DNA of 64,000 nucleotides from JALRHH01 sp964590315 (GTDB lineage: Bacteria > Patescibacteriota > Saccharimonadia > Saccharimonadales > JALRHH01), in NCBI GenBank assembly GCA_964590315.1, contig CAZPVS010000001.1, positions 102,619 to 166,618 on the forward strand. Reading direction: 5' to 3'. The notes under the pieces were generated by a model that was given only the letters and a program-made list of their open reading frames with translations, had not been told where the DNA came from and searched no databases. This document shows positions 25,579 to 32,728 of the stretch, in pieces; the first letter of the stretch is position 1; every line of letters starts with the position of its first letter. The position numbers and the translations under genes are program-made.

Positions 25579-27519
25579 ATGCGAAGAGCAATCATTATAG
25601 CCATTGTCGTGGGCATGTTGCTGACGAACATTATGCCGTGGCCGGTGCACGCTGCGGGCCAGGGAGACGGGCTATTTATGTATGGCCAAGGAACGGTAAC
25701 TACTCCTCGCTACCGTACGTGGACGGCTAGTGGCTCCACCATGAGTGCGGAGTTATCTAGCGTTGCTGCTGGCTCTACCATTCGTCATGTCATCATACAG
25801 CCTAGTCCCATGCGAAACGAGTTCATTGCTGGTATTCAGACGACAGCAGGCATGCTGTATATCCAGCGGTGGAATGGTTCGACATGGAGCAATGAATGGA
25901 GCGTATCTGTTGGCAACAGCAGCATGCCACGATTTGACATTGAGTACGAAGCCCTCTCTGGCCAGGCACTGGTGGTGTATACCGGCAATGTGGCGACCGT
26001 GAATGAGATGCGCTACCGAGTGTGGAATGGGTCTAGCTGGGTAGGGCCGAGCAATTATGATCCCGCACGGACTTCGGGTATCGTCGATGCAATAGCGTTG
26101 GTGCGGCAACCAAGTTCGGATAAAATTGGAATGGCATGGGGGGACACTAACTTTGATCTTTCTGCAGATGTGTGGGACGGAGCAAGTAATACGTTTACTA
26201 GTGAACCCAGTGCCGCACTTTCGACAGACCTCGCGCGCGTGGGAGCGGCAACGGCTATCACAAATTTTTCTTTTGATCTTGCCTTTGAATCCGTATCAGG
26301 TGATCTGATGGTTACCTGGGGTAACAATGCGGTGCTTGACCTCAAGCACGTCATACGAACTGCCGCCGGTAGTTGGGGGTCGGTTGTGACCACCACGGCA
26401 TTTGCGGAAGAGCCAACCGACATTGAACTCAGTGCCGAGCCTGCCAGTGATTATATTGCCTACGCAAATGCAACAGATAATGGTGCCGACGCAGAAGCAG
26501 CGATTTGGAACGGGGGTAGCTGGACACCGATCAGTAACTTTGATACCGGTATTGATACGGTAGCGACGGGAACAAAGAATATTGCAGTAACATGGCTCGT
26601 AAAAAGTGGTACTAGTCGGGCTGTCGTGACCTACGACGACAATAATGCTTCAGGAGTAGACTGGTTATTTTATAATAAAACCACCAACACGTGGTCTGGG
26701 CTGCAAACTGACTTCACCACCGCTCCTGCACCCAATGCTACCAATGATTTTATGCATCGACTTGAGGCAAATCCATATGCGCCTAATGAAGCAATCTTGA
26801 CTGTCATTGACGGGGGTAGAGATGTCTTTGCCAAGCGGATTGTATTTGATGGGACTAACCTGACCTGGAGCTCCATCGAGGCGGGTGGTGTTGCTATGGA
26901 GACGACTGTTTCATCAACAAGTGGGCTGGCAGCAGCATATAAGTACTATCGTTATGCACCGGGTACGCTCACCGCAGACATTATTGATGCCAATGAGAAT
27001 AGTGTTGTAAGCCCCTCAGTGGCGTTTCCTGTATCGACTGTCTCCTTCTCTTGTCAATCTCGCAGTGCAACGCTCGGATCGAGCGCGCAGGTTATTAGGG
27101 TCGACAATGGTACTGCAAATAATCTCTGGACACTATCCATAGCAGCCACGGCGGGTGCAAATGCAACCTGGAGTGACGGGGTTAGTGGCTATGATTTCAA
27201 TGATGGGGGTGGCGTGCCGTCAGGTTGCGCCGATAGCGGCGGCGATGCCGACGGAGCGGGCGGCCAGCTTACTGTGGACCCCTCGACATCAACCATAACA
27301 AGTATGCTCGACTGCACAAGTACGGGTGTGTCCAAAGGATCAGTTGCGGCATTCAGCCAAGGTGTTACTGACGCAGTTACCCTGGTAAGTGCTGGCGCAA
27401 CGGCACAGGCGAGCTGTTTCTTCGATATAACAAATATAGGCTTAGGCCAAAACATACCACCAGAGACCCCAAGCGGTACGTACACGCTCAATATGACTGT
27501 CACGGTGGTGGCAAACTAA
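25579..27519 (+). CDS. Large secreted protein with repeat body and C-terminal WxL-like domain
   Basis: A 646-residue exported protein starting at ATG 25579 with a signal peptide (IIIAIVVGMLLTNIMPWPVHAA); the longer frame from 25423 overlaps the previous gene and is not used. Residues about 30-450 form repeated beta units with W.G..W phrases (RWNGSTWSNEW, VWNGSSWVGPS, IWNGGSWTPIS), suggesting a beta-propeller. The last 180 residues repeat the small WxL-like domain of the gene at 23598, with ENSVVSPSVAFP, LWTLSIAATAGANATW and TYTLNMTVTVVAN. It may be an adhesin held at the wall by this domain. The ligand is unknown. Confidence 0.72.
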   Translation: MRRAIIIAIVVGMLLTNIMPWPVHAAGQGDGLFMYGQGTVTTPRYRTWTASGSTMSAELSSVAAGSTIRHVIIQPSPMRNEFIAGIQTTAGMLYIQRWNGSTWSNEWSVSVGNSSMPRFDIEYEALSGQALVVYTGNVATVNEMRYRVWNGSSWVGPSNYDPARTSGIVDAIALVRQPSSDKIGMAWGDTNFDLSADVWDGASNTFTSEPSAALSTDLARVGAATAITNFSFDLAFESVSGDLMVTWGNNAVLDLKHVIRTAAGSWGSVVTTTAFAEEPTDIELSAEPASDYIAYANATDNGADAEAAIWNGGSWTPISNFDTGIDTVATGTKNIAVTWLVKSGTSRAVVTYDDNNASGVDWLFYNKTTNTWSGLQTDFTTAPAPNATNDFMHRLEANPYAPNEAILTVIDGGRDVFAKRIVFDGTNLTWSSIEAGGVAMETTVSSTSGLAAAYKYYRYAPGTLTADIIDANENSVVSPSVAFPVSTVSFSCQSRSATLGSSAQVIRVDNGTANNLWTLSIAATAGANATWSDGVSGYDFNDGGGVPSGCADSGGDADGAGGQLTVDPSTSTITSMLDCTSTGVSKGSVAAFSQGVTDAVTLVSAGATAQASCFFDITNIGLGQNIPPETPSGTYTLNMTVTVVAN

Positions 27520-27983
27520 TGAGACGCACGGCGTTGTTTCTTCTTTCGGTGAGTGCAATATTCGTGGGGATGCTGTCTCCTACGGTATTAGCAGAGACAA
27601 CTTCTTTACGTGTGCGGATACTACCCCAAAACTGCCAGTTTGACGTTATCGATACGGGCACACAAGAATTATTATTCTATACACCTACATTATGTGGTCA
27701 GATTGACCCGATTTTCATTACCGCAGTGCCACCATCCGTCGTCACACCGAATACTCCTATCTCTCAACAAAAAATATCAGAGAACAATACTGATACCAGT
27801 GAAGTTCCGCCACCGGTGAGGTATCAGCCAGCAGTTCATGGCCTAGGTAGTGTTATGACATTGCCGAGATTTACCGGCCCTGTGATTCATGTGTTTTTTG
27901 TGGGAGCAGTCCTGCTGTTTCCGTTTTTTATCTTTACAAAGGGAAAGAAATTTATCCGATACGCCTTTAGGGCTATGAAATAA
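27519..27983 (+). CDS. Small exported membrane-anchored protein
   Basis: A 154-residue protein with signal peptide (ALFLLSVSAIFVGMLSPTVLA), a short domain holding a Cys pair (QNCQFDVI...TLCGQI), a Pro/Thr/Ser-rich linker, and a C-terminal helix (VIHVFFVGAVLLFPFFIFT) with a basic tail. I recognise no family. It starts within the stop codon of the large WxL-like gene, so it belongs to that operon, in the place where the small anchored protein of Firmicutes csc clusters is found. It has no LPxTG-like motif. Confidence 0.65.
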   Translation: MRRTALFLLSVSAIFVGMLSPTVLAETTSLRVRILPQNCQFDVIDTGTQELLFYTPTLCGQIDPIFITAVPPSVVTPNTPISQQKISENNTDTSEVPPPVRYQPAVHGLGSVMTLPRFTGPVIHVFFVGAVLLFPFFIFTKGKKFIRYAFRAMK

Positions 27984-28014
27984 CCCCGCAATCTGTTAAA
28001 ATCTGGACTTGTTA

Positions 28015-28091
28015 CGGGGATTGGCGCAGTTGGCTAGCGCGCGCGGTTTGGGACCGCGAGGTCGAAGGTTCGAGTCCTTTATCCCCGACCA
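28015..28091 (+). tRNA. tRNA-Pro (anticodon TGG)
   Basis: A 77-nt cloverleaf with acceptor CGGGGAT/ATCCCCG, anticodon loop TTTGGGA, T-loop TTCGAGT and encoded CCA. The C1-G72 pair and G37 fit proline tRNAs. Confidence 0.95.
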
Positions 28092-28097
28092 ATGTAA

Positions 28098-28122
28098 GAT
28101 CCGGCTTGTGTGCCGGATTTTT
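28098..28122 (+). terminator. Terminator after tRNA-Pro
   Basis: Stem ATCCGGC/GCCGGAT with a 6-nt loop and a T run, seven bases after the tRNA. Confidence 0.8.
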
Positions 28123-28179
28123 CATTGGTACAAGATAGCAAAGACATATAAACCATCCTCAAGGAGTATAATTATTACT

Positions 28180-28386
28180 ATGGCTAATATACCAGTTGAA
28201 CCAAGGCGCCTGTATAGGAGCAGAGACGATAAAGTACTGATGGGTTTGTGCGGCGGCTTGGGCGATTACTTTCATGTCGACCCAGTTGTCATCAGGCTTA
28301 TTTTTATTGTTCTGGAATTCTTAACCGCAGGGTTATTGATCATTGCGTACTTTATCGTAGGCTTTATTGTTCCAAAACAACCGTAG
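28180..28386 (+). CDS. PspC-domain small membrane protein
   Basis: A 68-residue protein with the PspC signature: RRLYRSRDDKVLMGLCGGLGDYFHVDPVVIRLIFIV followed, after a short gap, by a second hydrophobic part. PspC proteins take part in phage-shock envelope stress responses. I chose ATG 28180, with AAGGAG at 28161-28166; a longer frame from 28009 runs through tRNA-Pro and is spurious. The next gene is another tiny membrane protein, so the pair may be co-expressed. Confidence 0.88.
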   Translation: MANIPVEPRRLYRSRDDKVLMGLCGGLGDYFHVDPVVIRLIFIVLEFLTAGLLIIAYFIVGFIVPKQP

Positions 28387-28470
28387 TTGACGGCACTGAC
28401 AGGTGTGCTACAATCGAGGTATATCTTAAAAAATCAAACAGATATAAAACAAAAAGGAAATCGTAATACT

Positions 28471-28656
28471 ATGGCAAGCTTGGAAAAAGTCCATGATCTG
28501 CTGCAGCAAGAAGTTAGCCGTAAGGAATTCTTGCGGTATGCAGGGGTCGCTGTGCTCAGCATTATCGGTGTTACCGGAATGCTTCAAAATATTCGAGCCG
28601 TTCAGCCACAGCAGAAACAAGGCTCTGGGTACGGCATGAGCTCATACGGCCGCTAA
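28471..28656 (+). CDS. Tiny membrane protein with RK twin-arginine-like signal
   Basis: A 61-residue protein starting MASLEKVHDLLQQEVSRKEF. The segment SRKEFLRYAGVAVLSIIGVTGML resembles a Tat signal (S-R-R-x-F-L-K) with the second Arg replaced by Lys, followed by the hydrophobic h-region. After it come only about 22 residues, Gln/Gly/Tyr-rich. AAAAAGG lies upstream of the ATG. tatA and tatC lie about 2 kb downstream on the same strand, so it is a candidate Tat substrate, but it could equally be a signal-anchored membrane peptide. Confidence 0.65.
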   Translation: MASLEKVHDLLQQEVSRKEFLRYAGVAVLSIIGVTGMLQNIRAVQPQQKQGSGYGMSSYGR

Positions 28657-28704
28657 CGAACTATGTATCATCAGTGTAGTTTGGTATGATTTAGCGTAGT
28701 TCTT

Positions 28705-30639
28705 ATGCTAAAAAGTGTTATCCAATTGTTTGGTTTTGTGTCGGTAATATCACTGTCTCTTTCCGGTGTGCTTTTTGCCGCTCCCTTCACAAGTGGGCCG
28801 TATGGTGCGTGTGCGTACCAAACGAGCTGTACGGTATCAGCACCACCAGCAGATTCCCCCGTACCAGAAGAGGGAACAGCGGCTCCTGACAACAATCCCA
28901 TAAGCAATGTAGTTACGTCTGATATTGATAATGATGGCAACCCAGAAGAAGCAACGGATACTGACGGGAACCCTGCAAACGGATACGAGACGTTTCGAGA
29001 TCCTGATGGATCGTCTGAAGTTTTAGCGACGACAGATGGGGAACATGACGGGAGCACGAGCCATATTATCGATACAGATGGAGACGGCGAGGCAGATCTT
29101 TACTGGAGCCCAACCAAGGAGTATGTTGCGCCGGTGACGCAAACTTCAGACAGTACTGGAAAGGCATGGGTTTTCCAGAACTCATCAAATCAAATTCAGT
29201 ATTATTATTTCCAGAAGAATGATCCCGTGGCGGTCCAAAACGGGGATAGAGGATCATCAGGAGGTGATATTAGTATCGTAGCTGCCGAGAGGCGCTTAAC
29301 GGGTGAGCAATTTGGTGGCGCTGTCTATGAGAAGATTGGTGAGGTAGTTCAGAAAGTTCCCGCCCCAGTAGCGTACAGTTTCCCGTATCTATTATTAGCA
29401 CTCATCATTATCATGATCATCCGTTTGCTATGGCAGACCAAGAATGAGGTATATCGTCTGCAGACAATCCTATCCACTATTGAACACGAAAAGCAGCTTG
29501 TTCTTGAGAAACAGAACTTTTTGATGCTCGCGTCACATTACCTGCGTACGCCCCTAACTGTCATAAAGGGTAATATTGAGCTACTGCAGTCGCTAAAAAC
29601 AATATCAGATGCTGCGGCGATGCAGTTACAGACAAGTGCAAATGGGATACAGACAGAAGTGAACGCCCTGTTGCAAAAATTGAAAGATAATAAGGCGCTT
29701 GAACAGATTACCGTTACGCATACGGCCCGTCAGGTATGGACGAAGTCGCTCTTTTCTCCGTTCGTTATAGGCCCCCTCATTCTTCTTATTGCTCTCATTC
29801 TGATTGCCAACTTCATATTTGTGGACTTCCAGGTGACACAGCCACGACTCGTTGATGTGTTAGTCCAGGTTGCGCTGCTTGCGCTATTGGTGCAATGGTT
29901 CGTGTCTACCGTCCGAAAGCGCCACATAAATCGACAAAATCGGCTTGATCAGCAACGTACTCTCGATGCACAGCGAGAGCTCGATAACGCACGGAGCACG
30001 TTTATTGCAGAAGCTGCCAGCAGTATGTCAAAACAAATCCAGCTTTTTGAGGCACAGCTGACGCAATCTGCGGCATCCGGAACTGATATTAGTAGGGTAG
30101 AAAAGGGGTTCAATCAACTAAAGGAAATCGTTAGTAAGTTTGTGTTTGCAACAAAACTACAGGCTTTGTCTGTCCATGCTTCAGTTCAAGAGTTTGAAGC
30201 GAGCTCTTTAGTAAATGTCATTGTGGGTCGTAATAATGAAAAGGCAGCTGCAAAACAAATTACTCTGGAATCTACCGCGCAAGGAGGCAAGTTGGCGCAG
30301 AATGCCGCACTGATCGGGGTAGTCTTGGACAATTTGATTGATAATGCCCTAAAATATTCAACAGAAAATTCTACCGTGCGTATAGAGCAAAACACAGTGA
30401 GCGACGGCGTGGTCTTCTCTGTTGCTGATCACGGAGCCGGTCTGACACAAGAACAACTCGATGCCCTATTCAAGCCATTCTCGCGGGCTGAATCTGCGGA
30501 AACGTTCAATACAGAGGGTCTTGGGTTCGGTCTCTATCTCTCAAAACTCATCATGCATTACTTGAACGGCGACATAACATTGCAGTCATCTCCGGGCGAG
30601 GGAACTCGAGCGGTACTTAATGTACCCAAATTGTCATAA
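28705..30639 (+). CDS. Membrane histidine kinase with split cytoplasmic domains
   Basis: A 644-residue sensor kinase. A signal peptide and an exported Asp/Gly-rich domain (DIDNDGNPEE, DTDGDGEADLYW; calcium-binding-like) precede a membrane helix near 228-246. HisKA follows with the H-box ASHYLRTPLTVIKGN and His278. Two more helices (about 351-373 and 384-402) then interrupt the chain before a second long helix and the ATPase domain, with N-box NLIDNALKYS, G-boxes VADHGAGL and GLGFGLYLSKLI. Having membrane helices between HisKA and the ATPase domain is unusual. No response regulator gene is adjacent, so it is an orphan kinase here. Confidence 0.85.
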   Translation: MLKSVIQLFGFVSVISLSLSGVLFAAPFTSGPYGACAYQTSCTVSAPPADSPVPEEGTAAPDNNPISNVVTSDIDNDGNPEEATDTDGNPANGYETFRDPDGSSEVLATTDGEHDGSTSHIIDTDGDGEADLYWSPTKEYVAPVTQTSDSTGKAWVFQNSSNQIQYYYFQKNDPVAVQNGDRGSSGGDISIVAAERRLTGEQFGGAVYEKIGEVVQKVPAPVAYSFPYLLLALIIIMIIRLLWQTKNEVYRLQTILSTIEHEKQLVLEKQNFLMLASHYLRTPLTVIKGNIELLQSLKTISDAAAMQLQTSANGIQTEVNALLQKLKDNKALEQITVTHTARQVWTKSLFSPFVIGPLILLIALILIANFIFVDFQVTQPRLVDVLVQVALLALLVQWFVSTVRKRHINRQNRLDQQRTLDAQRELDNARSTFIAEAASSMSKQIQLFEAQLTQSAASGTDISRVEKGFNQLKEIVSKFVFATKLQALSVHASVQEFEASSLVNVIVGRNNEKAAAKQITLESTAQGGKLAQNAALIGVVLDNLIDNALKYSTENSTVRIEQNTVSDGVVFSVADHGAGLTQEQLDALFKPFSRAESAETFNTEGLGFGLYLSKLIMHYLNGDITLQSSPGEGTRAVLNVPKLS

Positions 30640-30708
30640 AAAAGGTGATTGTCAAATCGCTTATGCACCGGTAGAATAAGGATATACATATTAAAAACCG
30701 GAGGGTTC

Positions 30709-30894
30709 ATGTTTGGTCTAGGTCCAATCGAATTAATTGTTATCTTGGTTATTCTGCTTCTATTGTTTGGCGCGACCCGTTTGCCCAAATTGGCACGAAG
30801 CATTGGTCAGTCTGCAAATGAAATGCAAAAGGGCTTCAAAGAAGGCGCAGCGCCAGAGCCAAAAGACAACCAGAACCCAAACCAGAACAGCTAA
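30709..30894 (+). CDS. tatA: Twin-arginine translocase subunit TatA
   Basis: TatA multimers form the pore-like part of the Tat system, which moves folded proteins across the membrane. The 61-residue protein has the standard N-terminus FGLGPIELIVILVILLLLFG, the hinge and amphipathic helix ATRLPKLARSIGQSANEMQKGFKEG, and a short polar tail. I chose ATG 30709 after GGAGGG; upstream frames are spurious. tatC follows after 22 bases, forming a minimal TatA-TatC system without TatB. Confidence 0.95.
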   Translation: MFGLGPIELIVILVILLLLFGATRLPKLARSIGQSANEMQKGFKEGAAPEPKDNQNPNQNS

Positions 30895-30916
30895 TTAATA
30901 CAAAATGGGGGCAGTT

Positions 30917-32020
30917 ATGAATAGTGCGGTTGACAGCAGCACTATTCGAAAACCAGTCATTCATCACTTACACGAGCTGCAAAAGCGATTGCTGTGGTCA
31001 GTTTTGGCACTCATCGCTGGGTCAAGTCTCGCGTATAGTGTGAACGGCTGGTTGCTTGAAGCGCTCCGGGCTCCGCTTGGTGCGAGGTGCTGCACCGCGA
31101 CAGCCTGGGCAACGAGCAGGTCATACNNNNNNNNNNCTCTTGGTGAGACGCTCAAATACACTTCACCTAACGGCGGGTTTAGTTTCTTGCTGAAAGTCTG
31201 TGTGGCGGTTGGTTTTGTGATCGCGCTGCCCATTATTCTGTACAATATTTTTGCCTTTTTGGGACCACTGCTCCGGAAGCACCATAGATTGACCATAATT
31301 GCATTTACGCTTTGGTCGTTCGATCTGGCGTATCTTGGTATTTTGTTTGCATACTTTGTCAGTTTGCCCTCAGCACTTCATTTTCTCTCTCAGTTTGGTG
31401 GACAGAGTATCCAGTCGCTGATAACGGTGAACGAGTACTTTAATTTTGCACTCGCCTATCTTGCTGGGTTCGCTATGATATTCCAGGTGCCACTTATCGT
31501 ACTGTTCATTAACCGGATTAAACCACTCAAGCCAAAGGGTATGATCGGGGCTCAGCGCTATATTATATTGTTCAGCTTTATCGCTGCTGCTATTTTGACG
31601 CCTACACCCGACCCTGTTAACCAAGCGATTATGGCCCTGCCAGCTATAGTGTTGTATCAGGTAGGCATTATCCTTGTGTGGGTTGCCAATCGCGAGAAGA
31701 AGCGTATGAAGCGCCAGCAGGCGCTCAAGGTCGCTCCGCAGAGTATTCGTCCGCATGCGCAGGATATACACAAAAAGCAGCACAAGACTACTGCTCGTTC
31801 GTTTGCGCCCATGGCGCCAGCTCTTATGCCTAGTAAGAAATCGATTGCTCCAGCCGCAGCTCCCATTGCCCCGCAAAGACCTGTCCGGCGCGCCACAAGA
31901 CAATCAATTGACGGGTTTACTGCCCCCCGTACGTACGCCGTGGCCAGCCGCTCCTCCGAACCGATAGCTGCGCGTCGCCCAGAGGGCCAGATTATGCGCA
32001 CATACGTACAGCCCACTTGA
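30917..32020 (+). CDS. tatC: Twin-arginine translocase subunit TatC (interrupted by an assembly gap)
   Basis: TatC recognises the twin-arginine signal. Family signatures are clear: IHHLHELQKRLLWSVLA near the N-terminus, YTSPNGGFSFLLKVCVAV and the six-helix core. Ten unknown bases at 31127-31136 interrupt the gene and about 44 bases before them (31083-31126) do not fit TatC. The string CTTGGTG occurs on both sides, and joining there gives APLGETLKYTSP, the expected sequence. The real gene is therefore probably intact and about 60 bases shorter. Beyond the last helix is a basic, Ala/Pro-rich tail of about 100 residues that TatC proteins normally lack. Confidence 0.9.
   Translation: MNSAVDSSTIRKPVIHHLHELQKRLLWSVLALIAGSSLAYSVNGWLLEALRAPLGARCCTATAWATSRSYXXXXLGETLKYTSPNGGFSFLLKVCVAVGFVIALPIILYNIFAFLGPLLRKHHRLTIIAFTLWSFDLAYLGILFAYFVSLPSALHFLSQFGGQSIQSLITVNEYFNFALAYLAGFAMIFQVPLIVLFINRIKPLKPKGMIGAQRYIILFSFIAAAILTPTPDPVNQAIMALPAIVLYQVGIILVWVANREKKRMKRQQALKVAPQSIRPHAQDIHKKQHKTTARSFAPMAPALMPSKKSIAPAAAPIAPQRPVRRATRQSIDGFTAPRTYAVASRSSEPIAARRPEGQIMRTYVQPT
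31083..31136. other. Assembly gap with foreign-looking edge
   Basis: Ten N follow 44 bases that are more GC-rich than their surroundings and break the TatC reading. A seven-base CTTGGTG (31076-31082 and 31139-31145) flanks the block, as expected if two contig ends overlapped and one carried a chimeric tail. Confidence 0.85.
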
Positions 32021-32047
32021 TTGCACACAAATGACATTTAGCGTTTA

Positions 32048-32728
32048 ATGACAGATATGATTTTACGCCTGATCTTCTGGTGCGCATTAATACTGACAGT
32101 ACTTGTTGTCGCTCAGCGGCTGATAGATGCATATGGGAAAGATAATGAATCGTCACGCAAATTGGTGCATGTACTGCACGGTGTCGGACTGGCAGGACTC
32201 GCTTTCTTACTGCCATTACAGAGTGTGGTCATTGTTGAGCTTGTCTTTCTGTGGTCTATATTTGTTGCGCGGTATCTATACAAACATGCACACCGGCTCC
32301 CCTCAATAAAGTATCTTGGAAAAATGTACAATGTTGGGCGCACATCGTACGGAGATTTTTTCTTCCCAATGAGTGCTATTGCACTGGTCTTTCTTGCCAA
32401 CTCAAAATGGGAATTTGCCACCATGGTGCTCGTACTGGGGCTGGCGGACGCGGCGGCAGCATTGGTAGGCAAGCGTTATGGTCAATCCAGTAGCTATGTT
32501 ATTTTTGGTCAGCGGAAATCGCTTGCTGGATCTATCGCCTTTTACGCCTTGACATTCTGTATCGTGGGTGGATTTATGTTACTGCATGGCAGCGAGCTCA
32601 GCGCGGCTGGACTTGGTACTCTTCTGTGGATCTCATTCATATTGACCATTACGGAAAATCTAGGTGTATACGGGAGCGATAATTTGCTCATTCCGCTCGT
32701 TGGAGTAGTGTTGCTTAACCGGTTGTAG
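32048..32728 (+). CDS. Phytol/dolichol kinase-like membrane protein
   Basis: A 226-residue polytopic protein with about six helices. ESSRKLVHVLHGVGLAGLAF, GLADAAAALVGKRYG and FGQRKSLAGSIAFY match the motifs of CTP-dependent polyprenol/phytol kinases and cytidylyltransferase-like enzymes (SEC59/VTE5 type). It probably phosphorylates an isoprenoid alcohol, which could feed undecaprenyl phosphate or lipid recycling, but substrate is not readable. It starts 28 bases after tatC and its 3' end overlaps the convergent ATPase gene by 14 bases. Confidence 0.75.
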   Translation: MTDMILRLIFWCALILTVLVVAQRLIDAYGKDNESSRKLVHVLHGVGLAGLAFLLPLQSVVIVELVFLWSIFVARYLYKHAHRLPSIKYLGKMYNVGRTSYGDFFFPMSAIALVFLANSKWEFATMVLVLGLADAAAALVGKRYGQSSSYVIFGQRKSLAGSIAFYALTFCIVGGFMLLHGSELSAAGLGTLLWISFILTITENLGVYGSDNLLIPLVGVVLLNRL

